Source: Chitinophagaceae bacterium (GTDB taxonomy: Bacteria; Bacteroidota; Bacteroidia; Chitinophagales; Chitinophagaceae). From it: 40,286 nucleotides of DNA. The notes under the pieces were generated by a model. That model was not told the DNA's origin. It worked only from the letters and a program-made list of their open reading frames with translations, and ran no database searches. Location: contig JAOAGO010000003.1 in NCBI GenBank assembly GCA_026415715.1, forward strand, positions 88,204 to 128,489, written 5' to 3'. Below are positions 8,938 to 18,066 of this stretch, piece after piece. The translations under genes were made by a program, and so were the position numbers. The stretch's first letter is position 1. Every line of letters begins with the position of its first letter.

Positions 8938-9557
8938 TGGACAGAAGAGAATTACTGAGATACATTGCGGTACTTACCGGCGCTGCCGTAGCCGGCGGGG
9001 AATTGTTTCTGACCGGTTGCAAAACCACAGATAAAAGCGCACCCGTTTTCGACGAAAAGACCATAGCATTACTGGACGAAGTGGCCGAAACAATCATTCC
9101 TGCCACAAATACACCCGGTGCAAAGGCTGCCAGGGTGGGCGAATTCATGAAGGTAATGGTAACAGACTGTTACACACAAAAAGAACAGGATGCTTTTATG
9201 AAAGGTATTAAAGCGTTAGAGGAAGCATGCCGCAAGATGTACGGAAAATCTTTTATGGATTGCACCCCGCAGCAGCGTCATGATTTTCTGGTAAGTCTTG
9301 AAAAAGAAGCCAAAGCCTTTAATGAAAAGGTGGACGAAAAAGAGAAACCTTTGCGGGAAGAATACAAAAAGAAAGGCAAATGGTATGAATTTGAGGCAGA
9401 GCCAAGGCATTATTACACAATGATGAAACAACTGACCCTGCTTGGATTTTTTACCTCAAAAACCGGAATGACCGAAACCTTACGTCATGTGCCCGTGCCG
9501 GGTAAATACGACGGATGCACTCCCTACTCACCCGGAGAAAAAGCCTGGGCAGAATAA
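8934..9557 (+). CDS. Gluconate 2-dehydrogenase subunit 3 family lipoprotein
   Basis: The small subunit of GMC-type membrane-linked dehydrogenases, needed for export and assembly of the flavin subunit. The 207-residue protein starts MMDRRELLRY, with a twin arginine at R4-R5 followed by a hydrophobic stretch and a lipobox FLTGC (cysteine 29), so it is probably a Tat-exported lipoprotein. The body contains the family segment FDEKTIALLDEVAETIIPAT and a C-terminal LLGFFTSKTGM. The ATGATG start gives two possible methionines; the first overlaps the TGA of the amidase gene by 4 bases. Its partner is very likely the GMC protein at 5344-7023, although the amidase gene lies between them. I am sure of the family, less of the substrate of the complex. 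Confidence 0.9.
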   Translation: MMDRRELLRYIAVLTGAAVAGGELFLTGCKTTDKSAPVFDEKTIALLDEVAETIIPATNTPGAKAARVGEFMKVMVTDCYTQKEQDAFMKGIKALEEACRKMYGKSFMDCTPQQRHDFLVSLEKEAKAFNEKVDEKEKPLREEYKKKGKWYEFEAEPRHYYTMMKQLTLLGFFTSKTGMTETLRHVPVPGKYDGCTPYSPGEKAWAE

Positions 9558-9584
9558 TTTTTTCCAACAATAACCGATGAGCTT

Positions 9585-10466
9585 ATGAACAGAAAAGAGT
9601 TTTTAATAAACAGCAGTCTCTATCTTACAGGAATAAAGTTAACCGGCGAACCCTTTTTTTTCTCCAAAACGGAAACCGAAATTGAACTTGCCGGAAAAAT
9701 AAATTTGTTCGGACTGCAGCTTTACACACTAAGGGAAGATTTTCCCAAAGACCCCAAAGGGGTGCTGGCACAGGTGGCTTCGTATGGTTACAGGCAGATT
9801 GAAAGTTTTGAAGGACCGAATGGTATGTTTTGGGGCATGCGCCCGAAAGAATTTAAAAACTACATTAACGACCTGGGTATGGAACTCATTGCCAGCCACT
9901 GCAATGTGTTTCAGGATATGGAAAAAAAAGCAGCGGAAGCGGCAGAAGCCGGCATGAAATATCTGATTTGTCCGTGGATTGGCCCGCAAAAAACGATGGA
10001 CGACTATAAAAAAATGGCCAATCGATTTAATGAGTTGGGTGAAATATGCCGGAAGAACGGTTTACGCTTTGCCTATCACAATCATGATTACAGCTTTAAA
10101 CCGTTAGAAGGCCGCATACCGCAGGAGATTCTGATGCAGGAAACCGAGGCTTCGCTGGTGGACTTTGAAATGGATATATATTGGGTGGTAACGGCAGGAG
10201 CTGATCCTGCCGAATGGCTCAAAAAAAACAAAAACCGTTTCCGCCTTTCGCATGTGAAAGACAGAAGTAAAAACCCTGTAGCCGACAATTCCAAAAATTC
10301 TGTTGATTTAGGGACAGGAAGTATCCCGTTCCGAAAACTGCTGCGTACCGCCCTCCGGTGCGGAATGGAATATTTTATAGTAGAACAGGAAGCTTACCCC
10401 AACGGCAGTCCTCTGGAAGCGGTCAGGAAAAATGCGGAATATATGAAGCGCTTGGGGGGAAGATGA
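9585..10466 (+). CDS. Sugar phosphate isomerase/epimerase-type TIM-barrel protein
   Basis: Belongs to the AP-endonuclease-2/xylose-isomerase-like TIM-barrel superfamily. The 293-residue protein shows the barrel start LFGLQLYTLREDF, the LIASHCNV strand, FAYHNHDYSF carrying metal-ligand histidines, DFEMDIYW with the metal-ligand aspartate, and LSHVKDRSK. The N-terminus (MNRKEFLINSSLYLTG) looks like a degenerate Tat/Sec signal, so a periplasmic location is possible. Proteins of this exact type often neighbour Gfo/Idh/MocA and GMC oxidoreductases, and relatives take part in keto-glycoside cleavage or keto-sugar isomerisation; for this one the reaction is inferred only. It starts 27 bp after the dehydrogenase small subunit and is the last gene of the plus-strand group. 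Confidence 0.88.
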   Translation: MNRKEFLINSSLYLTGIKLTGEPFFFSKTETEIELAGKINLFGLQLYTLREDFPKDPKGVLAQVASYGYRQIESFEGPNGMFWGMRPKEFKNYINDLGMELIASHCNVFQDMEKKAAEAAEAGMKYLICPWIGPQKTMDDYKKMANRFNELGEICRKNGLRFAYHNHDYSFKPLEGRIPQEILMQETEASLVDFEMDIYWVVTAGADPAEWLKKNKNRFRLSHVKDRSKNPVADNSKNSVDLGTGSIPFRKLLRTALRCGMEYFIVEQEAYPNGSPLEAVRKNAEYMKRLGGR

Positions 10467-10506
10467 TGTTTTTAACGGAAGAATATTAGTTTATCCCATA
10501 AATTCC

Positions 10507-10530
10507 GGAAACGAAAGCGTTATTCTTTCC
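10507..10530. terminator. Possible bidirectional terminator hairpin between convergent genes
   Basis: In the 135-bp gap between two gene 3' ends, GAAAG (10513-10517) pairs with CTTTC (10525-10529), with partly matching GGAAA/TTTCC flanks. The stem is short and no clear T-run follows on the plus strand, so this is only a candidate. Confidence 0.25.
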
Positions 10531-10601
10531 GCAAAATCATTTTATTCATTCCGCCAGGGAAACTCTTATGGGTTTTCTCTTCCCTATCCTTTCTGCTTTT
10601 T

Positions 10602-12140
10602 TTACTTTACAGCCACCACTATTACCGAGGCGGGAGGCAAAGTAAGTTTCAACTGATTATTGCTGATTTGAAAGGCTGTAAACTCCTGTGGTTTTATTTT
10701 TTCCGGTTCGGAAAAACTGTTAAAATCCTGCAGGCGTGAAGAACGCAGAATCCTCGCTTTAGCCTGCCGGGGCTGTATAAAACCTAAATCAATAATTACT
10801 TCCTGAGCTTTTGTAGCGTGAATATTGGTTATGGATAGATGAACGTTTCCTGCCGCATCTTTTGAAGCAGAAGCTGAAAGGGAAGGAACCGATTTATTTT
10901 CCCATACATAATCAGCACACGATACTGTGAGGGGAATCATCACGGCCTGCTGATGGACTTTGTACATTTCCATTACATGATAGGTTGGAGTAAGGATGAG
11001 TTTTTCGCCCTGTGTTAAAATAACGGCCTGTAACACATTAACCATCTGCGCCAGGTTGGCCATGCGAACTCTATCGCAATGGTTATTGAAAATATTTAGT
11101 GTTACCCCGGCAATCATCGCATCCCGCATGGTATTTTGCTGAAACAAAAACGCTTTATTGGTTCCCGGTTCGGCGTCATACCAACCGCCCCATTCATCAA
11201 CCACCAGTGCCACTTTTTTTTGCGGATCATATTTATCCATGATTTCTTTGTTTTTTCGTACAATCCGTTCCATTCGCCAGGTTTGTTCCATGGTTTTGAA
11301 ATACTCCGCCTCGCTAAACTGCGTTGCTGAACCTTTTTTATTCCAGTCAATTACCGAATAATGATGGATGGATAATCCTTCCATGCGGCGTAGGGGCACC
11401 TGTTTCATTACGGTTTCTGTCCAATCATAATCTTCGGTACCCGGGCCTACAGCTATCCGAAACAATTTTTCGGAATTGCCATAGGTCGTCATCAGGGTAG
11501 CATACTTTTTATATTCGTTTACATAATATTCCGCACTCATATGCCCGCCACAATCCCAGGACTCGTTACCAATACCCCAGTATTTTACATTCCAGGGTTT
11601 ATCTCTTCCGTTTTGCTTTCTCAGGTCGGTCAGGCTGCTTGCACCGTCCGGATGATTGACATAATGCACCCATTCCACGGCTTCCTGCACGGTTCCGCTG
11701 CCCATGTTAACGGCGAGATAAGGCTCCGCGCCGATTAATTCACAAAAATTCAGAAACTCATGTGTGCCGAAGCTGTTGTCTTCTCTTACATTGCCCCAGG
11801 CGGTGTTGTTTATATGTTTTCTTTGATTTTTCGGGCCAATACCGTCTTTCCAATGGTAGATGTCGGCAAAACACCCGCCCGGCCACCGCAACACCGGAAC
11901 CTGAAGTTTTTTCAACGCTTCAATGATATCACGTCGTATTCCGTTTATATGGGGGATTTTGATTTGGTCATCTCCCACATAAATTCCATCATAAATGCAG
12001 CGGCCCAGATGCTCGGCAAAATGCCCGTAAATATTTTTACTGATGGTATCTTTTGCTTTTTCCGGAAAAAGCACAATCCGGTTTTGCGCCGTAAGGGCTA
12101 GGTTGCCAAGCAGAAAAAAGGCAAATAGTATTCTGAGCAT
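10602..12140 (-). CDS. abfA: GH51 alpha-L-arabinofuranosidase (exported)
   Basis: Removes alpha-L-arabinofuranosyl side chains from arabinoxylan or arabino-xylooligosaccharides. The 512-residue protein has a signal peptide (about 1-18, ending LALTAQ), the GH51 N-terminal signature NIYGHFAEHLGRCIYDG, LRWPGGCFADIYHW, the acid/base glutamate E193 in GIGNESWDCGG and the nucleophile E316 in VVDEWGGWYD. The C-terminal ~130 residues form the beta-sandwich of the family. It is probably periplasmic because no lipobox or T9SS domain is seen. It starts 11 bp after the esterase gene and is the last gene of the long minus-strand xylan unit. Family identity is very firm; preference for xylan- or arabinan-derived substrates cannot be decided except from context, which favours arabinoxylan. 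Confidence 0.96.
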   Translation of the reverse strand: MLRILFAFFLLGNLALTAQNRIVLFPEKAKDTISKNIYGHFAEHLGRCIYDGIYVGDDQIKIPHINGIRRDIIEALKKLQVPVLRWPGGCFADIYHWKDGIGPKNQRKHINNTAWGNVREDNSFGTHEFLNFCELIGAEPYLAVNMGSGTVQEAVEWVHYVNHPDGASSLTDLRKQNGRDKPWNVKYWGIGNESWDCGGHMSAEYYVNEYKKYATLMTTYGNSEKLFRIAVGPGTEDYDWTETVMKQVPLRRMEGLSIHHYSVIDWNKKGSATQFSEAEYFKTMEQTWRMERIVRKNKEIMDKYDPQKKVALVVDEWGGWYDAEPGTNKAFLFQQNTMRDAMIAGVTLNIFNNHCDRVRMANLAQMVNVLQAVILTQGEKLILTPTYHVMEMYKVHQQAVMIPLTVSCADYVWENKSVPSLSASASKDAAGNVHLSITNIHATKAQEVIIDLGFIQPRQAKARILRSSRLQDFNSFSEPEKIKPQEFTAFQISNNQLKLTLPPASVIVVAVK

Positions 12141-12151
12141 ATTTCGGTGTT

Positions 12152-14086
12152 TTATTGATCCGTTCTGAAGGGTGAAGCCGGTAAGCCGTCTTTGTTGTAT
12201 AATGTTATATTTACCGGATTATCGGCCCACAGATATCGTACATATTTCGGATTGTTTACTTTTTCGCTCCACACTACCACGGAGTTACCTTCAATACGGG
12301 CATTGGCCCATACAAACTGTTTGTCTTCGCCCGCAATGGCAAAACCGCTAATCCATTCATCACGGCCCGGTGCATGCAACGTTGAGTCTCTGAAAATCAA
12401 ACCGCTTCCGGTATGATCAAATTGCAGAATGATTTTATCTTGTTGTATTTCTGCCGATTTCCATAGCGGGCCGGAATGGACAATGTGTTCTCCATAGGCT
12501 TTCGCCCTAGCTCCCAAAGCCAGCCGGATACCCACTTCTTTTTTGTTATCCGGATGAATGTCGTTCCATTCGCCTAAATCAATAGCCACTGCCATTGCTG
12601 TATTATTCAGGCTCAGGCATTTCATCTGAGCTTCGCGCAACAAAGCCCATTGGCTTTCGCCGGGAACATAATCATAATCCAGAAAAGATGTGAGCTGAAC
12701 ATACAAAAAAGGCGCTGCAGGCATATTCCACCGGTCTCTCCAATCATGAATCAGGCCTGCAAATAATTCGGCATATGTGTTGGCCCGGGAAACATTGGAT
12801 TCACCCTGATACCATACAAAACCTTTTATTGCATAATTTTTCAACGGGGCAATCATACCGTTGAAAAGTACGCCGGGTTGTGTTTGAGGCCTGTATTGGG
12901 GACGAAGAGAACGGGGATGAAATACCTGACTCACTTTGTAAAACCAGGTTCCCTTAAGGTCTATGGTATCTTTTCCCGAAAGCAAAGCGTAAGGCTTATC
13001 GGGAACGAAACCTCCTTTGCCTTCATAATTGGTTACTTTAACAACAATAACATTTGTTCCTGATTTCAGCAGGCCTTCCGGTATGGTGTAGCGGCGTTGC
13101 GGATACTGATACGTTGTATTGCCGATTTTTATACCGTTTACATATACTTCATCTGCATCTACTATTCTGCCCAGCCATAACTGAGCCGGACGGCCTTCAA
13201 AGCGAGGTGGAAGTGATATTTCTTTCCGATACCAAACCACGCCGTCCAGCGCCCTGAGCCCCTGATCTTCCCAGTAGCCGGGAACGTTTATTGTTCGCCA
13301 GTTTTTGGGCAAATAATCAGTACGGAACCATTCGGGTTGGCTGATACCGGCTTCTGCAGTAATACCCAGCGATACGGGTCTGGTTCGGTTTTGTATCGCG
13401 GTGTCTCGATTATTTAGCACCTGTTGATATAAATCGGGAAATTTTTTCAAGGCTTCTTCACTCATCCAGGCTTCAACCGGCGTACCGCCAACAGTGGAAT
13501 TAATGATGCCAACAGGAATTTTATATTTTAAATGAAGTTCTTTTGCAAAAAAATAGGCTACGGCTGAAAAGTTTTTCACATCGTTACCCACCGCACTTTT
13601 CCATGCTCCGCCGGCCGTATTTTTTTGCGGCACAAAAAAGTCGTAGTGTTCAGGCACCAGAAACTGACGGATGTGCGGGTAATTTGCCTGCCTGATTTCT
13701 TCGGCATATATCACATCATGATGTTGCAGCTGATGCTGCATATTGCTTTGCCCGCTGCATAGCCATACATCGCCTACCAGAATATCTTTCAGTTCTATCC
13801 GATTCAGGCCCTGAATAACCATGTTAAAGGGGCCGCCAGGTTTTTGCGGCAAAATGCGAAGAGACCAGACTCCGTCGTTTGCCGTAACGGTAACATATTT
13901 CTTGTTTCTGAATGATACCGTAACTTTTTCTGAAGGCGCTGCATAGCCCCAGATCGTTAAGGGCACATCTCTTTGCAATACCATGCCGTCGCTGATGAGA
14001 AAGGGCAACCTTACTTCGGCACGGATGTTTGTGAAAAGAGCCGTTAACATGAGATACCCTGATAATGTAATTTTCCTCCGAATCAT
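12152..14086 (-). CDS. Sialate O-acetylesterase-type SGNH esterase with inserted GH2-like beta-sandwich (candidate acetylxylan esterase)
   Basis: An exported esterase of the sialate-O-acetylesterase family; in a xylan locus it most likely removes acetyl groups from xylose units. The 644-residue protein has a signal peptide ending near NIRA (about 22), an N-terminal beta-sandwich, then WLCSGQSNMQHQL with nucleophile S114, WYQGESN as the oxyanion-hole block, and WNDIHPDN with D509 and H511 completing the catalytic site. A galactose-binding/GH2 sugar-binding-like domain interrupts the catalytic domain at roughly 240-390 (GVVWYRKEISLP, VDADEVYVNGIKIG). This split layout is common in the Bacteroidota family. 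It lies 31 bp after the alcohol dehydrogenase gene and 11 bp before GH51, in the same direction. The sialate name is inherited from the family; nothing here points to sialic acid. Confidence 0.92.
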   Translation of the reverse strand: MIRRKITLSGYLMLTALFTNIRAEVRLPFLISDGMVLQRDVPLTIWGYAAPSEKVTVSFRNKKYVTVTANDGVWSLRILPQKPGGPFNMVIQGLNRIELKDILVGDVWLCSGQSNMQHQLQHHDVIYAEEIRQANYPHIRQFLVPEHYDFFVPQKNTAGGAWKSAVGNDVKNFSAVAYFFAKELHLKYKIPVGIINSTVGGTPVEAWMSEEALKKFPDLYQQVLNNRDTAIQNRTRPVSLGITAEAGISQPEWFRTDYLPKNWRTINVPGYWEDQGLRALDGVVWYRKEISLPPRFEGRPAQLWLGRIVDADEVYVNGIKIGNTTYQYPQRRYTIPEGLLKSGTNVIVVKVTNYEGKGGFVPDKPYALLSGKDTIDLKGTWFYKVSQVFHPRSLRPQYRPQTQPGVLFNGMIAPLKNYAIKGFVWYQGESNVSRANTYAELFAGLIHDWRDRWNMPAAPFLYVQLTSFLDYDYVPGESQWALLREAQMKCLSLNNTAMAVAIDLGEWNDIHPDNKKEVGIRLALGARAKAYGEHIVHSGPLWKSAEIQQDKIILQFDHTGSGLIFRDSTLHAPGRDEWISGFAIAGEDKQFVWANARIEGNSVVVWSEKVNNPKYVRYLWADNPVNITLYNKDGLPASPFRTDQ

Positions 14087-14117
14087 TTTCCGATAGTTTT
14101 TTAAACGCTTTGAAAGT

Positions 14118-15170
14118 TTATTTTTTCAGGGATGCCAGGTCAATGACAAAGCGGTAACGGACATCATTTTTCAACAGCCGCTCATAGGCATTATTGATTT
14201 GTTGCATAGGAATCACTTCCACATCGGCGGTGATGTGGTTGGCTGCACAATAGTCAAGCATTTCCTGAGTTTCCTTCAGTCCTCCAATCATGGAACCTAT
14301 GATACTTCTTCTGTTAGTGATCAGTGTAAAAGGATTCAAAGCGGGCTGCTCTGCAGGAAGTCCTACCAGTAACAACTTTCCGTGCAGCCTGAGCAGATTC
14401 AGGTATTTTTCCAAATCGTGATTGGCCGACACGGTATCCAGAATAACATCAAAATAATTTCTCCTGGCGGTCATGGCGGCCGTATCCGAGCCCAGCAGGA
14501 AATCGTGAGCGCCCAGCCACAAGGCATCGGCTTTTTTAGAAGGCGAGTGACTGATAACGGTTACTTCTGCTCCGAACGACACGGCGAATTTCACTCCCAT
14601 ATGCCCTAATCCGCCCAGTCCGAGCACAGCTACTTTCATTCCCGGCGATACCTGAGCGTAACGTAAAGGCGAGTAGGTTGTAATTCCCGCACAAAGCAAG
14701 GGCGCTATCGCGGCCAGGTTGCCGTTGTCTCTGATGTGAAAAACATAATTTTCCTGCACTACAATTTGTGTGGAATATCCGCCCTGGGCAAGCGTTTTTC
14801 CATCTCTTTCATAACCGTTGTAGGTTCCTGTCATTCCTTCATCACAGTAGTTTTCATAATTATTTAAACAATTAGGACATTTGCGGCAACTGTCCACAAA
14901 CACACCCACACCGGCCAGGTCACCTTTCCTGAATTTAGTCACTTTACTTCCCACCTGTACCACCCTACCTATAATTTCATGACCCGGCACCATGGGATAA
15001 AGCGAGCCGCCCCATTCGTTTCTTACCTGATGCAAATCGCTGTGGCAAACGCCGCAATACAAAATTTCAATCTGTACGTCATCTTCACGTGGCACTCTTC
15101 GATGAAATTCATAAGGCTTTAATTCATCGGTTGGATTGTACGCTGCAAAGGCTTTTGTCAGAGTATTCAT
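14118..15170 (-). CDS. Zinc-dependent NAD(P) alcohol dehydrogenase (CAD/YahK-like)
   Basis: A medium-chain, cytoplasmic alcohol dehydrogenase or aldehyde reductase. The 350-residue protein has catalytic-zinc residues C42 (GVCHSD) and H64-E65 (VPGHE), four structural-zinc cysteines C95, C98, C101 and C109, and a nucleotide-binding GLGGLGHMG. It resembles the cinnamyl-alcohol-dehydrogenase/YahK branch that reduces aldehydes with NADPH. Its ATG overlaps the TGA of the GH3 gene by 4 bases, so it is translationally coupled to a xylosidase. The substrate in a xylan operon is unclear: reduction of a plant-derived aldehyde or of a sugar aldehyde are both possible. Start at 15170 is the ATG of that overlap and fits the family N-terminus. 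Confidence 0.93.
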   Translation of the reverse strand: MNTLTKAFAAYNPTDELKPYEFHRRVPREDDVQIEILYCGVCHSDLHQVRNEWGGSLYPMVPGHEIIGRVVQVGSKVTKFRKGDLAGVGVFVDSCRKCPNCLNNYENYCDEGMTGTYNGYERDGKTLAQGGYSTQIVVQENYVFHIRDNGNLAAIAPLLCAGITTYSPLRYAQVSPGMKVAVLGLGGLGHMGVKFAVSFGAEVTVISHSPSKKADALWLGAHDFLLGSDTAAMTARRNYFDVILDTVSANHDLEKYLNLLRLHGKLLLVGLPAEQPALNPFTLITNRRSIIGSMIGGLKETQEMLDYCAANHITADVEVIPMQQINNAYERLLKNDVRYRFVIDLASLKK

Positions 15171-17812
15171 TTTATCAGTATTTTTTTTGTAATGACATTG
15201 CTTGTCGTTGCGTGTGGCATATTGGGCTGGCCGCCGCCTATACTGATGGTTATAACTCCTGAGGGCTGAAATAATTCTCCCGAGTTTTCATGTACCAGGC
15301 TTAGTTCATCCGGTGTCAGGCGGAAGCTGACGTTTTTGCTTTGGCCTGCTTTCAGAAAAATACGTTGAAATCCTTTCAGGGCCCTGATGGGTTTTCGCCC
15401 TTTGTAGTCGTTATGTGTGACATAGAGTTGAACTACTTCTTCGCCATCTCTGCTGCCTGTATTGGTTACACGAGCCGAAACCATAATTGTTTTTCCTTTG
15501 CCCGATGTGGCGGGACATGAAAGGTGACTATACCGGAACTGTGTATAACTTAACCCGTAGCCAAAGGGATATAAAACGTCGCCGTTGAAATAGCGGTAAG
15601 TGCGCCTGCTCATGTCGTAACTCTTGAAATCGGGCAGATCGTTGTCGCTTTTGTAAAAGGTTACGGGCAATCGTCCGGCCGGATTATAATCGCCGAACAG
15701 CACATCTGCTACTGCCGTACCTGCACTTTGTCCGGCATACCAGGCGTTCAGTATAGCCGGTATGTTTTCCTGTTCCCAGGGAATGGCTATGGCGCTTCCG
15801 GTCATCATCACAAAAATTACCGGCTTTCCGGTTTGTTTCAGGGCCTTCATCAGCTGCGTTTGTACAGCAGGTAACCGGATGCTGGTTCTGTCGCCGCCGA
15901 GAAAACCCGGGGCATCAACGGGCATTTCTTCGCCCTCCAGCTGAGGCGAAATGCCGCCTACGAAAATGATGGCATCGGCGTCTTTCAGCCGTTCGGCCAG
16001 CTGATTGAAGTCGGTTTTTACATACCGCCCCGATTTCAGTTTTACCAAAGCGTTTCCTTCGCCCTGGTAGTATTCCATGACGATTTTTATGGGTTGACCT
16101 TTTTGCACCGGCACGCTGAATTGCCTGGCTCCCCAACGATTCCGTGTCCATGCATTTATCCAAAGTGAATCATTGATGTAAACACGATATCCGTCGTCAG
16201 CTTCCGCTTCAAAGTGCATCAAACCATCAATCTCCGGCCGCAAATATGTAGTATATCGGGCTGAAAAATTTAAGGTTCCTATTCCCGGCGCCGGTGTTTG
16301 CCCTTCGGGCCAGTAATGGTCAATTTCGTTTTCCCACTGCACTATCTGCGGATTACCTTCAAGGGTCTTATTATTAAAATATTCTGCCTTCACACCGGGT
16401 TTACCGTCTATGCTAAGCAGCCGGCTTATGTCGTCGTATAGCAGTAAGGTATCATTTGTAAAATTTATTGCTTTTTCAAAAACGATTTCGGTACTGCTTC
16501 CCAGCTTTTCCTTCAGGCCATCCAGCACAGTAACCACACGAGAAGGCATGCCGTTGTAGTTGCCGAGTACAGCAATGCGATTATCGGCATTGGGTCCTAC
16601 TACGGCTATTTTTTTCAGCTTTTTACTAAGGGGCAAGGTCTGGTTTTCATTTTTCAGCAGTACCATACACTGTCGGGCCATGTGCAAGGCATGCGCTTTA
16701 TGTTCCGGAGCTTCCAGCACATTGGCTGTGATTCGGGCATAGGGCACTTTAGCCGGCGGGTCGAACATTCCCAGACGATAACGGATGGCAAACAAACGCC
16801 TTAGTGATGAGTCCAGCTGCGCTTCGGCAATGCGGCTACTTTTTACGGCATCGTAGAGTTTTTTATATACGACATGTCCGCACTCCAGGTCGGTGGTATG
16901 AACCAATGCATCTAAAGCAGCGCTGAGGGTGTCGGGATGAGTTTTGTGATATTTGTAGAAATCGTCAAGCGCCCAACAGTCGGAAGTGACGTAGCCTGTA
17001 AATTTCCATCGCCGGCGCAAGATGTCTGTCATGAGCACATCACTGGCGCAGCAGGGTTGGCCATAGATGGCATTGTAAGCACACATTACACCCGCTACGC
17101 CGGCTTTGGTTATCAGTTCGCGGAAAGCCGGCAGATAGGTATCCCATAAATCATAAGTGGAGGGATTAAAATTGTCGGAATGCCTTGTAGGTTCGGGGCC
17201 GCTATGTACGGCAAAATGTTTGGCGCAGGCAGCGGCTTTCAGGTAATAGGGATGATTGCCCTGAAGGCCGCGAACGAAAGCGGCTCCGAGCTTTGCCGTG
17301 AGAAAAGGATCTTCGCCGTAGGTTTCCTGTCCGCGCCCCCATCGCGGGTCGCGGAAAATATTGATGTTAGGTGTCCAGTAAGTGAGCCCCATATATCGTT
17401 CATGATTACGCCCTTGCTGCATGGCAAGGCCGTAAACGGCCCTTCCTTCGGTAGCTGACTGGTCAGCCATTTTTCTGAGTGAATTTGTATCCCATGTAGC
17501 AGCCATGGCGATGGCTTGAGGATAGGACGTAACCTTGTAAGGGGTTCGGGCAACACCGTGCAGTACTTCGTTCCACCAATCGTATGCCGGAATGCCCAAA
17601 CGAGGTACAGCCGGTGTAGCATTGAGCATTTGCGCAACTTTTTCTTCCAGGGTTAACCGGCTTATCAGGTCGTTAATACGTGTTTCGGGCGGAAGTGATG
17701 CATTCCACATCGGGAATGATTTATAGTCCTGCGATGTTGCCTTTGCCCCGCAACATAACAGCAGCTGAAGGAGTAAAGTTTTTCTCAGGAATACTGATGA
17801 TTTTGCTGCCAT
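15167..17812 (-). CDS. GH3 beta-xylosidase/beta-glucosidase with PA14 insert (exported)
   Basis: Hydrolyses terminal beta-linked sugars, here most likely xylose from xylooligosaccharides. Numbering is from the ATG at 17812 (881 residues); an in-frame TTG at 17848 would add 12 residues before the signal peptide and is less likely. Residues 1-28 are the signal peptide. The (beta/alpha)8 domain has YWTPNINIFRDPRWGRGQET, a CAKHFAVHSGPE block and GYVTSDCWAL with nucleophile D278. A PA14 carbohydrate-binding domain is inserted at roughly 470-610 (GVKAEYFNN through GEGNALVKLKSG). The second GH3 domain and a C-terminal fibronectin-III-like domain follow (YPFGYGLSYTQF). The lack of lipobox suggests a periplasmic enzyme. 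A 406-bp gap separates it from GH43 upstream, so it may begin a second transcript. Confidence 0.95.
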   Translation of the reverse strand: MAAKSSVFLRKTLLLQLLLCCGAKATSQDYKSFPMWNASLPPETRINDLISRLTLEEKVAQMLNATPAVPRLGIPAYDWWNEVLHGVARTPYKVTSYPQAIAMAATWDTNSLRKMADQSATEGRAVYGLAMQQGRNHERYMGLTYWTPNINIFRDPRWGRGQETYGEDPFLTAKLGAAFVRGLQGNHPYYLKAAACAKHFAVHSGPEPTRHSDNFNPSTYDLWDTYLPAFRELITKAGVAGVMCAYNAIYGQPCCASDVLMTDILRRRWKFTGYVTSDCWALDDFYKYHKTHPDTLSAALDALVHTTDLECGHVVYKKLYDAVKSSRIAEAQLDSSLRRLFAIRYRLGMFDPPAKVPYARITANVLEAPEHKAHALHMARQCMVLLKNENQTLPLSKKLKKIAVVGPNADNRIAVLGNYNGMPSRVVTVLDGLKEKLGSSTEIVFEKAINFTNDTLLLYDDISRLLSIDGKPGVKAEYFNNKTLEGNPQIVQWENEIDHYWPEGQTPAPGIGTLNFSARYTTYLRPEIDGLMHFEAEADDGYRVYINDSLWINAWTRNRWGARQFSVPVQKGQPIKIVMEYYQGEGNALVKLKSGRYVKTDFNQLAERLKDADAIIFVGGISPQLEGEEMPVDAPGFLGGDRTSIRLPAVQTQLMKALKQTGKPVIFVMMTGSAIAIPWEQENIPAILNAWYAGQSAGTAVADVLFGDYNPAGRLPVTFYKSDNDLPDFKSYDMSRRTYRYFNGDVLYPFGYGLSYTQFRYSHLSCPATSGKGKTIMVSARVTNTGSRDGEEVVQLYVTHNDYKGRKPIRALKGFQRIFLKAGQSKNVSFRLTPDELSLVHENSGELFQPSGVITISIGGGQPNMPHATTSNVITKKILIK

Positions 17813-17851
17813 ATATTTCTTTTTTGTTCTGTAAAGGCTTCCAATCAATTC

Positions 17852-17882
17852 AAAGTATATACTTTCAAGCTAATGAACCGAT
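17852..17882 (-). promoter_or_regulatory. Candidate regulatory sites upstream of the GH3 gene
   Basis: A perfect 14-bp palindrome (AAAGTATATACTTT, 17852-17865) lies 40 bp before the GH3 ATG. Nine bases farther out, TGAACCGAT (17874-17882) resembles the operator half TGCAACCGAT found twice by lacI, with one base missing. Together they could hold the promoter and operator of a GH3-to-GH51 transcript. No clear -33/-7 pair was found, so this is tentative. Confidence 0.3.
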
Positions 17883-18066
17883 AAAATGCCCTTATTCCTT
17901 CGCCACACCCATAATATACAACTCAAAATTCAACTTGTCCTCAAGTCTGCTTCTCAAATCTTTTAAACTGAAGGGTACACTTCTTGAATGAGAAACGAAA
18001 TGCAGAGTTTTGTGCTTACTCATTATTTTATTTTTTTTCCATGCCGACAGAATATCTGCCGCCGAC

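Noticed and set aside
14100-14113. TTTAAACGCTTTGA before the esterase gene as a cre-like operator
   Set aside because: Two mismatches at conserved positions and it lies in a 31-bp gap inside a tightly packed unit; too weak.
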